Shown one piece after another: positions 33,241-41,895 of a DNA stretch of 51,754 nt. How positions within the stretch are numbered: position 1 is the stretch's first letter; each line of letters starts with the position of its first letter. The DNA lies in NCBI GenBank assembly GCA_036833805.1, contig DAITPA010000006.1, forward strand, positions 1-51,754. Direction: 5' to 3'. The notes beneath the pieces were generated by a model. It was given only the letters and a program-made list of their open reading frames with translations, was not told the DNA's origin and did not search any database. The position numbers were made by a program, and so were the translations under genes. Origin of the DNA: PALSA-1196 sp036833805. GTDB lineage: Bacteria > Pseudomonadota > Gammaproteobacteria > Steroidobacterales > Steroidobacteraceae.

Positions 33241-34537
33241 TCAAACGCCGCCGGGAAGCAGGGTGTTGAGGCGCGCGCCGGCGCTGACATCCGCGAGCGG
33301 GCTCGTCGCGCGGTAGAGCTCAGCAAGACGCCGTGCCATCGCAAGTGATGACCAGCCGCGCGCGTAGCTCCTGCCCTGCCGTGCAAGGGTTGCCGCGAGC
33401 GGCCGATCCTGCAGTACGCGCACGGCAGCCGTCGCAAACTCGTGCAGCTCTTCATCGACAATGAGTGCGCCGCAGCCCTCCTTCAGGATCGAGCGCGTCC
33501 CGAGCTGAGCCGTCGACACCACAGGAGCCCCTTGTGCCATCGCCTCGAGCAGCATGAGCCCCTGCGTCTCGGTACGCGATGCGAATACAAATACGTCCGC
33601 GGCTGCGTAGCAATCGAGCAGCGCGGTGTCACGGTCAAGATAGCCCACGAAACGCACGCCTTCTTGCAGCCCGAGCGCGCTTACGAGCGCGCGCAGCGAC
33701 GCGCGCGCCGGCCCTTCGCCGGCAATGACAAAGAGCGCGTCCGGTACGCTGGCGCGTACCTGTGCGAATACGCGCACCAGAAAATCGATGTTCTTCTCAT
33801 GCGCTACGCGGCCGATGTACAGCAGCAGCGGTCGCGCGGCGGGCAGCGCCTGCGCGGCGCGAAAGCGCGCGCCGTCGCCGTCTCTGAATCGGTCGGGGGC
33901 AAGGCCGGTGGGAATAATATGAATCGGCGTCTTGACACCGTAGGCGACGAGCGCCGCGCGCATCGGCTCGGAGGGCGCAACCAGCGCCGCGACATTCCGG
34001 CACTGTGAGCGTGCGAAGCGGCGCGCGNNNNNNNNNNNNNNNNNNNNNNNNNNNNNNNNNNNNNNNNNNNNNNNNNNNNNNNNNNNNNNNNNNNNNNNNN
34101 NNNNNNNNNNNNNNNNNNNNNNNNNNNAGCGGCGCGCGGCAGGACCGGAACGTAGTGGTGCAGATATTCTTCGAAGAAGGTGTGATAGGTCTCGATGCAC
34201 GGAATATTGAGACGGCGTGCGGCGCGCACTCCCGCGTAGTGGGCAATGAAAGGCGTGTGGATGTGCACGAGGTCGAAACCCTCGGGCGCAAGATCCGCAA
34301 GCGTGCGCACCACGCATGCCCCAGCGCATGCGGCGATCTTCGGGATCGCCGGGCACGCCCGCCGCGGCGACGCGCACGACATTGGCTTCCGCCTCGGTCG
34401 CGGCAGGCCCGTAGTCGGGCGCGACCAGTACGGTCTCGTACGTCGCAGGCTGCCAGATCCTGACGAAACGTGCGCACCGACGTCGACACGCCATTAACGC
34501 GCGGGAAATAGACATCCGAGACAAATAGCACGCGCAC
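33241..34537 (-). pseudogene. GT4 glycosyltransferase, disrupted by two frameshifts and an assembly gap
   Basis: A GTG at 34537, right after the phosphatase stop, begins V-R-V-L-F-V-S-D-V-Y-F-P-R-V-N-G-V-S-T-S-V, the usual GT4 N-terminus. Near 34445 the frame shifts to E-T-V-L-V-A-P-D-Y-G, and near 34320 again to L-A-D-L-A-P-E-G-F-D-L-V-H-I-H-T-P-F. Then 100 N follow. Beyond the gap the C-terminal half is intact in one frame, with G-R-V-A-H-E-K-N-I-D-F-L and the E-x7-E motif (E-T-Q-G-L-M-L-L-E). Both shifts lie within about 320 bases of the gap, so consensus errors at a contig end are more likely than a true pseudogene. The substrate is unknown; mannosyl or glucosyl transfer to lipid is typical. 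Confidence 0.8.
34028..34127. other. Assembly gap (100 N)
   Basis: Exactly 100 unknown bases, a conventional placeholder rather than a measured size. The 11 bases on each side are identical (AGCGGCGCGCG at 34017-34027 and 34128-34138). The gap is inside the glycosyltransferase gene, and comparison with the family suggests only a few residues are missing. Confidence 0.99.
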
Positions 34538-34538
34538 G

Positions 34539-35078
34539 CTAAGTGAACGACAGCCCAAGTTCTGCGAGCGCTGCTCCAATCACGGCGCCGGCAATCACGT
34601 CGGTCGGATAGTGCAGGCCGAGAACGACACGCGAGGCGGCAATCAGCCCCGCGAGCGGTACCAGCACCCAGCCAAGTTCGGGAAAATGTCTGCTCGCCTG
34701 CCAGGCAAACGACACCGCATGCAGCGTGTGTCCGGATGGAAAGCTGTAGCGATCAAGCGGTGCGCCGGCCCGCGAGATTCCGGCATGCCTGATGAATGGC
34801 CGCTCGCGCACGAACACGCGCTTCAAGGCTGCATAGATTACGACGCCCAGCACGCCTGTCAGCGCCATCACGATCGCGGGCCTTATGGCTTGCGCCCCAT
34901 AAAAAAACGGCAGCGCGACAATGAGCACGTACCAGACGACACCGTTGCCGAGGCGGCTCAGAAGCTGGAAGGGCCTGCGCACCAGCGACCAGGACGCGCC
35001 GCGGTTCAGACGGCGGCAGATACGGTAGTCCGCCGTATCGATGCGAGCGAGAAAGCTGCTGAACGTAATCGCTTTCAT
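34539..35078 (-). CDS. PAP2-family phosphatase
   Basis: 179 aa integral membrane protein. The three acid-phosphatase motifs are in order: K-R-V-F-V-R-E-R-P, P-S-G-H-T-L-H-A and S-R-V-V-L-G-L-H-Y-P-T-D-V. About five membrane helices surround them. It should remove phosphate from a lipid such as undecaprenyl diphosphate, phosphatidate or phosphatidylglycerol phosphate. It is directly followed by a glycosyltransferase gene, so a role in glycolipid or lipid-linked sugar synthesis is plausible. Confidence 0.92.
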   Translation of the reverse strand: MKAITFSSFLARIDTADYRICRRLNRGASWSLVRRPFQLLSRLGNGVVWYVLIVALPFFYGAQAIRPAIVMALTGVLGVVIYAALKRVFVRERPFIRHAGISRAGAPLDRYSFPSGHTLHAVSFAWQASRHFPELGWVLVPLAGLIAASRVVLGLHYPTDVIAGAVIGAALAELGLSFT

Positions 35079-35374
35079 ATAGGCCGCAAGAGCGCAGCGC
35101 TCAAGACAGCGCGCGTGGTCTCACGTTTGACCACAATGGCTGAGGTTTAAGGCTAAGAAGTGACGCTAACATGAAGTATTTGTTGCGCTTTGCATAATGC
35201 GCTGGATCCTGCCAAACGCTCCCGAGTCCGCGACAATCCGGGCTGCAAAGCGCGCATCAGGGGCTGACACACCGCAGGCGCGGAGACCCGCGAGGGGCTT
35301 GCGATGGATTTTTCGATGTTGCCGCTGCCCACGCGCAGCGCCTGCGACAAACGGCCATTGGCCGTGCGCGAACA
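35079..35374. other. Intergenic stretch
   Basis: Almost 300 bases between the phosphatase gene and the end of the ABC permease gene. I see no gene, no U-tailed hairpin and no convincing promoter. Confidence 0.4.
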
Positions 35375-36178
35375 CTACTCGCGGATTCCGGTACCGCGGT
35401 CCATCAGATAGAGCAGCACGCCAAAGAGCGCCGCTGCGGCCGCCGCCATGAGCCCGAACGCGAGCCAGACATTGACGTCCGACACGCCCAGGAAGCCGTA
35501 GCGGAAGGCATTCACCATGTGCAGGATGGGATTGGCGTACGACAGCCGCTGCGCCCACTCGGGCAAGAGCGAAACCGAATAGAACACGCCGCCGAAATAC
35601 GTGAGCGGTGTCAGCACAAAGGCCGGGATCCAGTTGACCTGATCGAAGTTCTTGGCGAACACCGCGTTCAAGAGGCCACCGAGCGAGAACACGGTGGCGG
35701 TCAAGAGCACCGCGGCAAAGATGATGAAAAGGTGATGAATGTGCAGCTTCGTGAAGACCAGCGAAACGGTCGTCACGACAGCACCCACCATCAGACCGCG
35801 CAGCACACCGCCTGCGACATATCCCAGGACGATGATCCAGTTCGGCAGCGGCGCGACCAGCATCTCTTCCACGTGCTTGCCAAACTTGGCGCCAAAAAAG
35901 GACGATACGGCGTTCGCGTACGAATTCGTGATGACGGACATCATGATGAGACCCGGTGCGATGTACTGCATGTAGTCGAAGCCACCCATCTGCCCGACGC
36001 GACGGCCGATGAGGCTGCCGAAAATGACGAAATATAGAATCGCCGTGACGGCCGACGGCACCAGGGTCTGACCCCAGATGCGGATGATCCGGCCGTATTC
36101 GCGGATGACGATGGTCTTAAGACCGATCCAGCGGATGCGACCGAGATCGATCGGGGCAGGAATGACCGCGGCCATCAA
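35375..36178 (-). CDS. ABC-2 type exporter permease
   Basis: 267 aa with about six membrane helices and the ABC-2 signature region near the end (N-P-I-L-H-M-V-N-A-F-R-Y-G-F-L-G). It resembles the YadH group: I-V-I-R-E-Y-G-R-I-I-R-I-W-G-Q-T-L-V-P at the start. It pairs with the ATPase gene just upstream, which it overlaps by four bases. The exported substrate is unknown; relatives are thought to move lipids, polysaccharides or drugs. Confidence 0.92.
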   Translation of the reverse strand: MMAAVIPAPIDLGRIRWIGLKTIVIREYGRIIRIWGQTLVPSAVTAILYFVIFGSLIGRRVGQMGGFDYMQYIAPGLIMMSVITNSYANAVSSFFGAKFGKHVEEMLVAPLPNWIIVLGYVAGGVLRGLMVGAVVTTVSLVFTKLHIHHLFIIFAAVLLTATVFSLGGLLNAVFAKNFDQVNWIPAFVLTPLTYFGGVFYSVSLLPEWAQRLSYANPILHMVNAFRYGFLGVSDVNVWLAFGLMAAAAAALFGVLLYLMDRGTGIRE

Positions 36179-37140
36179 GGATGGCCGCCGTGGGCGCTAG
36201 CGGGCAGCGCAGCGCCCGTGTGGGGATGAGCGCGGCCCTCAACAAGGCGCATGAAAATCTCCTCGAGGCGATTTACCTTGTTGCGCATGCTGACCACGTC
36301 GATCCCAAGGCCCGAGAGACGCGCGAAGATCTCGTTCAGGTTCTGCTCCTTCGACACCTCGATCTCGAGGGTGCGATCGTCCACCAATGTGACCGCGTAC
36401 CCCTCGAGCCGCGGCGCAGTGTCAATGCTGTCCCGCAGGTTGAGCAGGAAAGTCTCGGTGTGCAGCCGGCGCAGGAGACTGCTCATGCGGTCACGCTCGG
36501 CGATCAGGCCGTCATCGATGATGGCGATGTCCCGGCACAGCGTCTCGGCTTCCTCGAGATAGTGAGTCGTCAGGATAATGGTGGTGCCGCCTGCGTTGAT
36601 CTCACGCAGAAAATCCCACATGGTGCGGCGCACCTCGATATCCACGCCCGCGGTGGGCTCATCGAGAATAAGGAGCCGCGGCTCGTGCACCAGCGCGCGC
36701 GCGATCATGAGGCGGCGCTTCATGCCGCCGGAGAGCGATCGCGCAATCGTACCGCGCTTTTCCCACAGCTGCAGATGCTGCAGATACTTCTGCGCACGTT
36801 TCCGCGCCACCTGGCGCTCCACGCCATAGAACCCCGCCTGGTTGACGAGGATCGTCTCGGGCGTCTCGAACATGTTGAAATTGACTTCCTGCGGCACGAC
36901 GCCGATGCAGGCCTTGGCCGCATCGAGGTTCCGATCGATATCGTGGCCGAAAACGCTGACCGTCCCTGCCGTCTTGTTGACGAGCGAAGTAACGATACCG
37001 ATGAGTGTGGTTTTGCCGGCGCCGTTTGGCCCAAGCAGGGCGAAGAAATCGCCCGGCGCAACGTCGAGATCGACGCCTTTTAAGGCTTGCACGCCGTTCT
37101 TATAGGTCTTGACCAGACCTCGTACGCAAAGCGCATTCAT
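36175..37140 (-). CDS. ABC exporter ATP-binding protein
   Basis: 321 aa from the ATG at 37140; the frame opens at 37185 but the family starts at L-C-V-R-G-L-V-K-T-Y. Walker A is G-P-N-G-A-G-K-T-T, the signature is R-S-L-S-G-G-M-K-R-R, Walker B is L-L-I-L-D-E-P-T-A-G-V-D and the switch His is in L-T-T-H-Y. A C-terminal extension of about 90 residues follows, as in YadG/CcmA-type exporters. No clear ribosome binding site is visible. It forms a translationally coupled pair with the permease gene. Confidence 0.94.
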   Translation of the reverse strand: MNALCVRGLVKTYKNGVQALKGVDLDVAPGDFFALLGPNGAGKTTLIGIVTSLVNKTAGTVSVFGHDIDRNLDAAKACIGVVPQEVNFNMFETPETILVNQAGFYGVERQVARKRAQKYLQHLQLWEKRGTIARSLSGGMKRRLMIARALVHEPRLLILDEPTAGVDIEVRRTMWDFLREINAGGTTIILTTHYLEEAETLCRDIAIIDDGLIAERDRMSSLLRRLHTETFLLNLRDSIDTAPRLEGYAVTLVDDRTLEIEVSKEQNLNEIFARLSGLGIDVVSMRNKVNRLEEIFMRLVEGRAHPHTGAALPASAHGGHP

Positions 37141-37239
37141 AAAAGGGTCGAAGCAGAGACTCTGCGCGGGCGAGAAGCGTAGCACACGCTGCGCTGCGCG
37201 CTGGCCTGCGCATCAAGACTCAGAACGAGCCTCGCTGTG

Positions 37240-37440
37240 TCAGGGCCCAGGCAGAAACACGCTCGTGACGCCGGGCCGCAGCCGGATGCGACGGTGCCAG
37301 ATGTCGTAAGCGCTCCAACCGCGAACCTCGACTTGCTTAGATTCCCGTGACTCGGGAGCCACTTGGGCGGATGGAAAATCCTCGTTTGCCGCCGCGAGGA
37401 CCAGCGGCGAGTCACCCGCGGCGTCGAACAGCTTTTGCAT
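37240..37440 (-). CDS. Hypothetical protein, 66 aa
   Basis: Unrecognised. The frame shows GC-rich third positions like its neighbours and has GGAGG two bases before the ATG, which is unusually close. The product is soluble and has an aromatic block R-G-W-S-A-Y-D-I-W-H-R-R-I-R-L-R-P-G. It lies alone between the ABC ATPase gene and gshA, both also on the minus strand. Confidence 0.45.
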   Translation of the reverse strand: MQKLFDAAGDSPLVLAAANEDFPSAQVAPESRESKQVEVRGWSAYDIWHRRIRLRPGVTSVFLPGP

Positions 37441-37554
37441 AACCTCCGAGCATCAACATTTACGTGCCGTCGATCCTTCGACGCATCAGCGCATTTTAGT
37501 CTCATTTGAGTGCAACGCATGTGAAATTATTGTGGCGTGAATGCTGCGCACGCG

Positions 37555-39138
37555 CTAATCGGCAAAATAGCGTGCCAGATACTTGTCGAAACTTTCGTTG
37601 TCGGAGGCTTCAATGTTGTGCTGCTTCTCGAGCGACTCGGCGGCCTCTGCCGCGAACTCGGAAAGCCGCCCCTCATTGGGCGCATGCAGCTCAAGAAAGT
37701 AATCCTTGTGCATTATCGACATCCGCAGTGCGAGCTCGAAAAAGGATTCATTCGTCGTGGCAAGCTCCGTCATAAGTCGCGCGGATGGAGTGAGCGCGAC
37801 GTTGTCGATTTTTCCCGCCTGCGCTGCCAGCGCATTCGCGTACGGGCGCGACGCTTCGCCGCGATCGAGAATCTCGCAAATGCCGGTCATGGATTCGATG
37901 AGTTCGCGCGCCCACGTCTGCATCGACACCGATTGCCGATCGCGCCACAGCATGAGACCGGGCTCGCGGCCGCGACGCGCGACCGTGAGGTGATTTTGGT
38001 CGAGCGCCGCCTGCTCATCGTCGGCGATCAGAGGGCTTTCCTTAAATAGGCACAGGGTGAGCAGTGCCTCGAGGAAGCGCAGCTTGTTCTGATTGACGCC
38101 GACGGGGTCGTAGGCGCTCACATCCAAGGCGCGTACCTCGACGTATTCGACACCGGCACGCTGCAGCGCTTTGGTCGAGCGCTCTCCGGAATGGGCCACG
38201 CGCTTGGGCCGGATGAAGCTGTAGTACTCGTTCTCGATCTGCAAAATATTGGCGTTCAGCTGCCGGTACGTGCCGTTCGCCTCGACGCCGAACGCCGCGT
38301 AGGCGGGGTGCGGGGTCGTGATGGCGCGGGTGAGATCGCGGACGTATTCGTCGAGACTGTTGACCGAGACGGCGAGTCCCGACTGATTGCGATTGCGATA
38401 GCCGATGTCGCTCATGCGCAGACTCGTCGCGTACGGCTCGTAGAGCGTTCCGGCCGTCAGTTGCGGCAACTGCACTTCGCGATTGCGCATGAACGACTTG
38501 CACACGACCGGCGAGACGCCGAACAGATACAGCACGATCCAGCCGAGGCGCCGGTAATTGCGCAACAGCTCAAAATAGCTCGCCGAGATGAACTGCGAAT
38601 CGAACTTGTGCGACCCGCGCAGCGCCGCATAGGCCTCCCAGAAGGCATGCGGAAACGAGTAGTTGAAGTGCACGCCGGAGATAGCCTGCATCACGCGACC
38701 GTAGCGCAGCCCAAGTCCCTCGCGGTATACGGTCTTCATGCGTGCGATGTTGGAGGTGCCGTACTGCGCGATCGGAATGCTCGCGTCCCCCTCCAGAGCG
38801 CACGGCATGCTGGTCGCCCACAAAAGCTCGTCGCCCAGGTGCCGATAGACGAATTGATGCAGATCGAGAAGGTACTGCAGCAGCTCCCAGCTCTGCCTGA
38901 AAGGCGGTGTTACGAGCTCGATCAGCGACTCCGAGTAATCCGTCGTGATGTGCTCGTTGGTGAGCGCTGACCCGAGCGCCCGGGGATGCGGCGTCGTGAC
39001 AATCTGGCCGCTGCGCGTGACGCGCAGGGACTCTTTTTCCACGCCCTTCCTGCCGCCCTGCAGGATCTGCGGCTGGCCGCTGTTGATCAAAGCGGACAGC
39101 CGTCGTTCGAACTCGCGGTCGACACCGGATTGGGACAT
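37555..39138 (-). CDS. gshA: Glutamate-cysteine ligase
   Basis: 527 aa, the gammaproteobacterial GshA type. Recognisable blocks are G-V-E-K-E-S-L-R-V-T near the start, D-Y-S-E-S-L-I-E-L-V-T-P, S-G-V-H-F-N-Y-S-F and the E-V-R-A-L-D-V-S-A-Y-D-P-V-G block. It makes gamma-glutamylcysteine, the first step of glutathione synthesis. The ATG at 39138 matches the family N-terminus; the frame is open to 39195. A glutathione supply fits the Kef-type antiporter encoded elsewhere in the window. Confidence 0.96.
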   Translation of the reverse strand: MSQSGVDREFERRLSALINSGQPQILQGGRKGVEKESLRVTRSGQIVTTPHPRALGSALTNEHITTDYSESLIELVTPPFRQSWELLQYLLDLHQFVYRHLGDELLWATSMPCALEGDASIPIAQYGTSNIARMKTVYREGLGLRYGRVMQAISGVHFNYSFPHAFWEAYAALRGSHKFDSQFISASYFELLRNYRRLGWIVLYLFGVSPVVCKSFMRNREVQLPQLTAGTLYEPYATSLRMSDIGYRNRNQSGLAVSVNSLDEYVRDLTRAITTPHPAYAAFGVEANGTYRQLNANILQIENEYYSFIRPKRVAHSGERSTKALQRAGVEYVEVRALDVSAYDPVGVNQNKLRFLEALLTLCLFKESPLIADDEQAALDQNHLTVARRGREPGLMLWRDRQSVSMQTWARELIESMTGICEILDRGEASRPYANALAAQAGKIDNVALTPSARLMTELATTNESFFELALRMSIMHKDYFLELHAPNEGRLSEFAAEAAESLEKQHNIEASDNESFDKYLARYFAD

Positions 39139-39226
39139 GGGATGCTCATCGCGAAGATTCGAGGCATCTTGCCGCCTCCGCAGGCGCTCGTGCAAATGAC
39201 GCCTGCGATCCCCACGAGTTATGCAG

Positions 39227-39844
39227 CTACGGGGCCTCGCAGCGCACCCGCAACCCCTGCATGAGCGCCGGCAGATCGTGCTTCATGCTTGCGAGCACCA
39301 TCCAGCGCGGCACGAAGAATCGTGGCGCGACCTGCGCACGATAGGTGACGAGCGTGGCCGCGCCGTCGCGGCGCGGGGAGAGTTCCCAGACTCCGTCGTT
39401 CTCGCGAAAATCACCGCGCACGCTTGTGAAGCTGACACGCTCGAAGGGCTCGTAGGCGGCGCGAAAAACGTAGGAGGCGCGCGGCAGGTACCAGCCATAG
39501 TTCACCTCGTGCTCGATCGTCTGCCAGGATCCGTCGGGCGCCGTTTCGAGCACCGTACAGTGTATAAGGTGCGGCACGAACTTAAGCGCCTGCGCGCAGT
39601 CGGTCATCGTGCGGAATACCTTCTCGGCGGGCGCCTCGATCTTGATCGCGGCGCGGAAGCTGCCATCGGCGTGATCACGTTTAGCCGGCGCGGGCAGCAG
39701 GACCTCGCGCCCATCTAGACGCGCAAGATCCCCGGCGGACAGCGACCAATCGCCTGCGTACGCAGCAATGCCCGTGAGCAGGGTCCCGGCCAAGAGGCAC
39801 GCGCGGCGCGAGCGTGCCATCCAAGTTGTAGCGCAGCACATCAT
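39227..39844 (-). CDS. Exported SRPBCC (START-like) protein
   Basis: 205 aa. A signal peptide (R-S-R-R-A-C-L-L-A-G-T-L-L-T-G-I-A-A-Y-A) precedes a SRPBCC/START-like ligand-binding fold: K-I-E-A-P-A-E-K-V-F-R-T-M-T-D at the first helix, and the long C-terminal helix V-L-A-S-M-K-H-D-L-P-A-L-M-Q-G-L. The periplasmic ligand is unknown. The ATG at 39844 has GGAA just upstream; the downstream ATG at 39820 would give a neater signal peptide. Confidence 0.82.
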   Translation of the reverse strand: MMCCATTWMARSRRACLLAGTLLTGIAAYAGDWSLSAGDLARLDGREVLLPAPAKRDHADGSFRAAIKIEAPAEKVFRTMTDCAQALKFVPHLIHCTVLETAPDGSWQTIEHEVNYGWYLPRASYVFRAAYEPFERVSFTSVRGDFRENDGVWELSPRRDGAATLVTYRAQVAPRFFVPRWMVLASMKHDLPALMQGLRVRCEAP

Positions 39845-39925
39845 GAAATTCCAAAAATGTATGTTCCAGCGTGCACGGCCGAGGTTCATTGCCTCAAGGC
39901 GTCGCCGGCGCTAGCGTAAGTCATC

Positions 39926-40414
39926 GTGGACACCCTTCATCTTATCCGACTGATCTCCGCCTGCGACGACGCAGCGGTCGCGGCGCTGATCACGAGCGTC
40001 ATGCCGGAGTTCGGCGCGAGTGGACCCGGCTTCGCGTTGCAGGACGCGGAGGTCGCCGCCATGTCGGAAGCGTACTGTGCACCGCGCTCGGCGTACTTCG
40101 TCGTCGAGCAGGAAGGCGAGATTGTCGGCGGTGCCGGGGTTGCGCCGCTTGCGGGCGCCGATTTCGAAGTCTGTGAGCTGCGTAAGATGTACTTCCTTCC
40201 CGCGGCGCGCGATCAGGGAGTAGGCACCGTGCTGCTGCGGCATTGCATGCGTGCCGCACGCGGCTTCGGCTATCAAACCTGCTATCTCGAAACACTGAGC
40301 GGCATGGGTGCTGCCCGGCATTTATACGAGAAGGCGGGCTTTCGAGCCCTACGCGCGCCGCTCGGCGCCACCGGGCATTTCGGCTGCGATCGCTGGTTCA
40401 CGCTCGAGCTATAA
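39926..40414 (+). CDS. GNAT family N-acetyltransferase
   Basis: 162 aa, starting at GTG. The acetyl-CoA loop is A-R-D-Q-G-V-G-T-V-L-L (Q/R-x-x-G-x-G), after the beta-4 strand C-E-L-R-K-M-Y-F-L-P. The L-Y-E-K-A-G-F motif near the end is typical. The acceptor is unknown. It is divergent from the SRPBCC gene and upstream of the thiolase gene. Confidence 0.93.
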   Translation: MDTLHLIRLISACDDAAVAALITSVMPEFGASGPGFALQDAEVAAMSEAYCAPRSAYFVVEQEGEIVGGAGVAPLAGADFEVCELRKMYFLPAARDQGVGTVLLRHCMRAARGFGYQTCYLETLSGMGAARHLYEKAGFRALRAPLGATGHFGCDRWFTLEL

Positions 40415-40510
40415 ACTGCCCGCGGTGCGCAACTGCAGGCCAAAGGCGCGCCAAATGGCTTAGAATCGCTGCGGGATCACACTATCGTTGTCGCGCACCG
40501 GGAGAGATTC

Positions 40511-41800
40511 ATGCTCGTCGGCTCCGCAATCAGGCGAGTCGCCATTTTGGGCGGGACTCGCATTCCGTTTGCTCGTTCCAATGGCGCCTACGCGCGCTTG
40601 AGCAATCAGGACCTGCTCACGGCAACCTTGCGCGGCGCGGTCGAGCGCTTCGGCTTGCGCGGGCAGCGCCTCGGCGATGTGATTGCCGGTGCCGTAATCA
40701 AGCATTCGAAGGATTACAACCTCGTGCGCGAGAGCGTGCTCGGCTGCGGCCTTGATCCGCATACACCGGGACTCGACATCCAGCGCGCCTGCGGCACGAG
40801 CCTCGAGGCGGCGATCCTAATCGGCAACAAGATCGCCTTGGGCCAGATCGACGCGGGTATCGCCGGCGGCGTCGACACCGTCAGCGATCCGCCGATCTCC
40901 TTCCCACAGTCGTACCAGCAATTGCTGCTTGCCAGCGCCCGCGGCCGCACTTTCGGGCAGCGCTTGGCGCCGTGGTTCTCGCTGCGACCGAAGCACTTTA
41001 AGCCCGTGCTACCGGGGATCGTCGAGCCGCGCACCGGCTTATCGATGGGCCAGAGCGCCGAGCTCATGGTACAGACCTGGAAAATCTCACGCGCGGCCCA
41101 GGACGAGCTCGCACTCGAAAGTCACCAGCGCGCGGCCAGCGCCTGGAGTGAAGGTTTCTACGATGATCTCGTCATCGAGCATCTCGGCTTGAAGAGCGAC
41201 AACAACATTCGCGCCGACACCTCGCTTGAAAAGCTCGCAAAGCTGCGCCCGACGTTTGACTTGAGCGCACAAGGCTCGGTCACCGCAGGCAACAGCACGC
41301 CGCTCACCGACGGCGCCGCGTGCGTGCTGCTCGCCTCGGAAGCATGGGCGGCCGAGCACAAGCTGCCGGTGCTCGCCTATTTGCGCTACGGAAAGCAGTG
41401 GGCAGTGGACTACGCGACCGCCAAGGAAGGACTCTTGATGGCGCCGACCTACGCGGTGGCGACGATGTTGAAAGACGCGGCTCTCACCCTACAGGACTTC
41501 GACTACTACGAAATCCATGAGGCGTTCACCGCCCAAGTGCTCTGCACGTTCGCCGCCTGGGAGTCAGCGCAGTACTGCCGCGAGATCCTTGGCGAAAACG
41601 CGCCGCTTGGCGCGATCGACCGATCGCGACTCAATGTGAAAGGCGGCAGCGTCGCGGTCGGGCATCCGTTTGCCGCCACCGGCGCGCGCATTGTCGCAAC
41701 ACTTGCGAAGGTTCTCGCAAGCGACGCGAACGCCAAACGCGGACTCATCTCGGTTTGCACCGCCGGCGGCATGGGAGTAACCGCGATACTGGAGCGCTGA
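40511..41800 (+). CDS. Acetyl-CoA acyltransferase (thiolase, FadI-like)
   Basis: 429 aa after a GGGAGA ribosome binding site. The acyl-accepting Cys94 is in Q-R-A-C-G-T-S-L-E-A. The H-E-A-F, G-H-P-F-A-A-T-G-A and C-T-A-G-G-M-G motifs complete the active site. Length and the V-A-I-L-G-G-T-R-I-P-F-A start fit the FadI group, which cleaves 3-ketoacyl-CoA in beta-oxidation, often with a FadJ partner; no FadJ is in the window. It could also supply acetoacetyl-CoA. Confidence 0.92.
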   Translation: MLVGSAIRRVAILGGTRIPFARSNGAYARLSNQDLLTATLRGAVERFGLRGQRLGDVIAGAVIKHSKDYNLVRESVLGCGLDPHTPGLDIQRACGTSLEAAILIGNKIALGQIDAGIAGGVDTVSDPPISFPQSYQQLLLASARGRTFGQRLAPWFSLRPKHFKPVLPGIVEPRTGLSMGQSAELMVQTWKISRAAQDELALESHQRAASAWSEGFYDDLVIEHLGLKSDNNIRADTSLEKLAKLRPTFDLSAQGSVTAGNSTPLTDGAACVLLASEAWAAEHKLPVLAYLRYGKQWAVDYATAKEGLLMAPTYAVATMLKDAALTLQDFDYYEIHEAFTAQVLCTFAAWESAQYCREILGENAPLGAIDRSRLNVKGGSVAVGHPFAATGARIVATLAKVLASDANAKRGLISVCTAGGMGVTAILER

Positions 41801-41895
41801 TGGATCCGCAAAGTGCGCGTCTGACCAGGGATTCCGTGCAGCGTCGGCGCGGCCGCGCGGCGCGGCAGCGTGTATAGGCGCCTCGCGAGGATCAC

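Noticed and set aside
36181..37083. 300-codon open frame opposite the ABC ATPase
   Set aside because: Antisense shadow; the ATPase motifs on the minus strand are complete.
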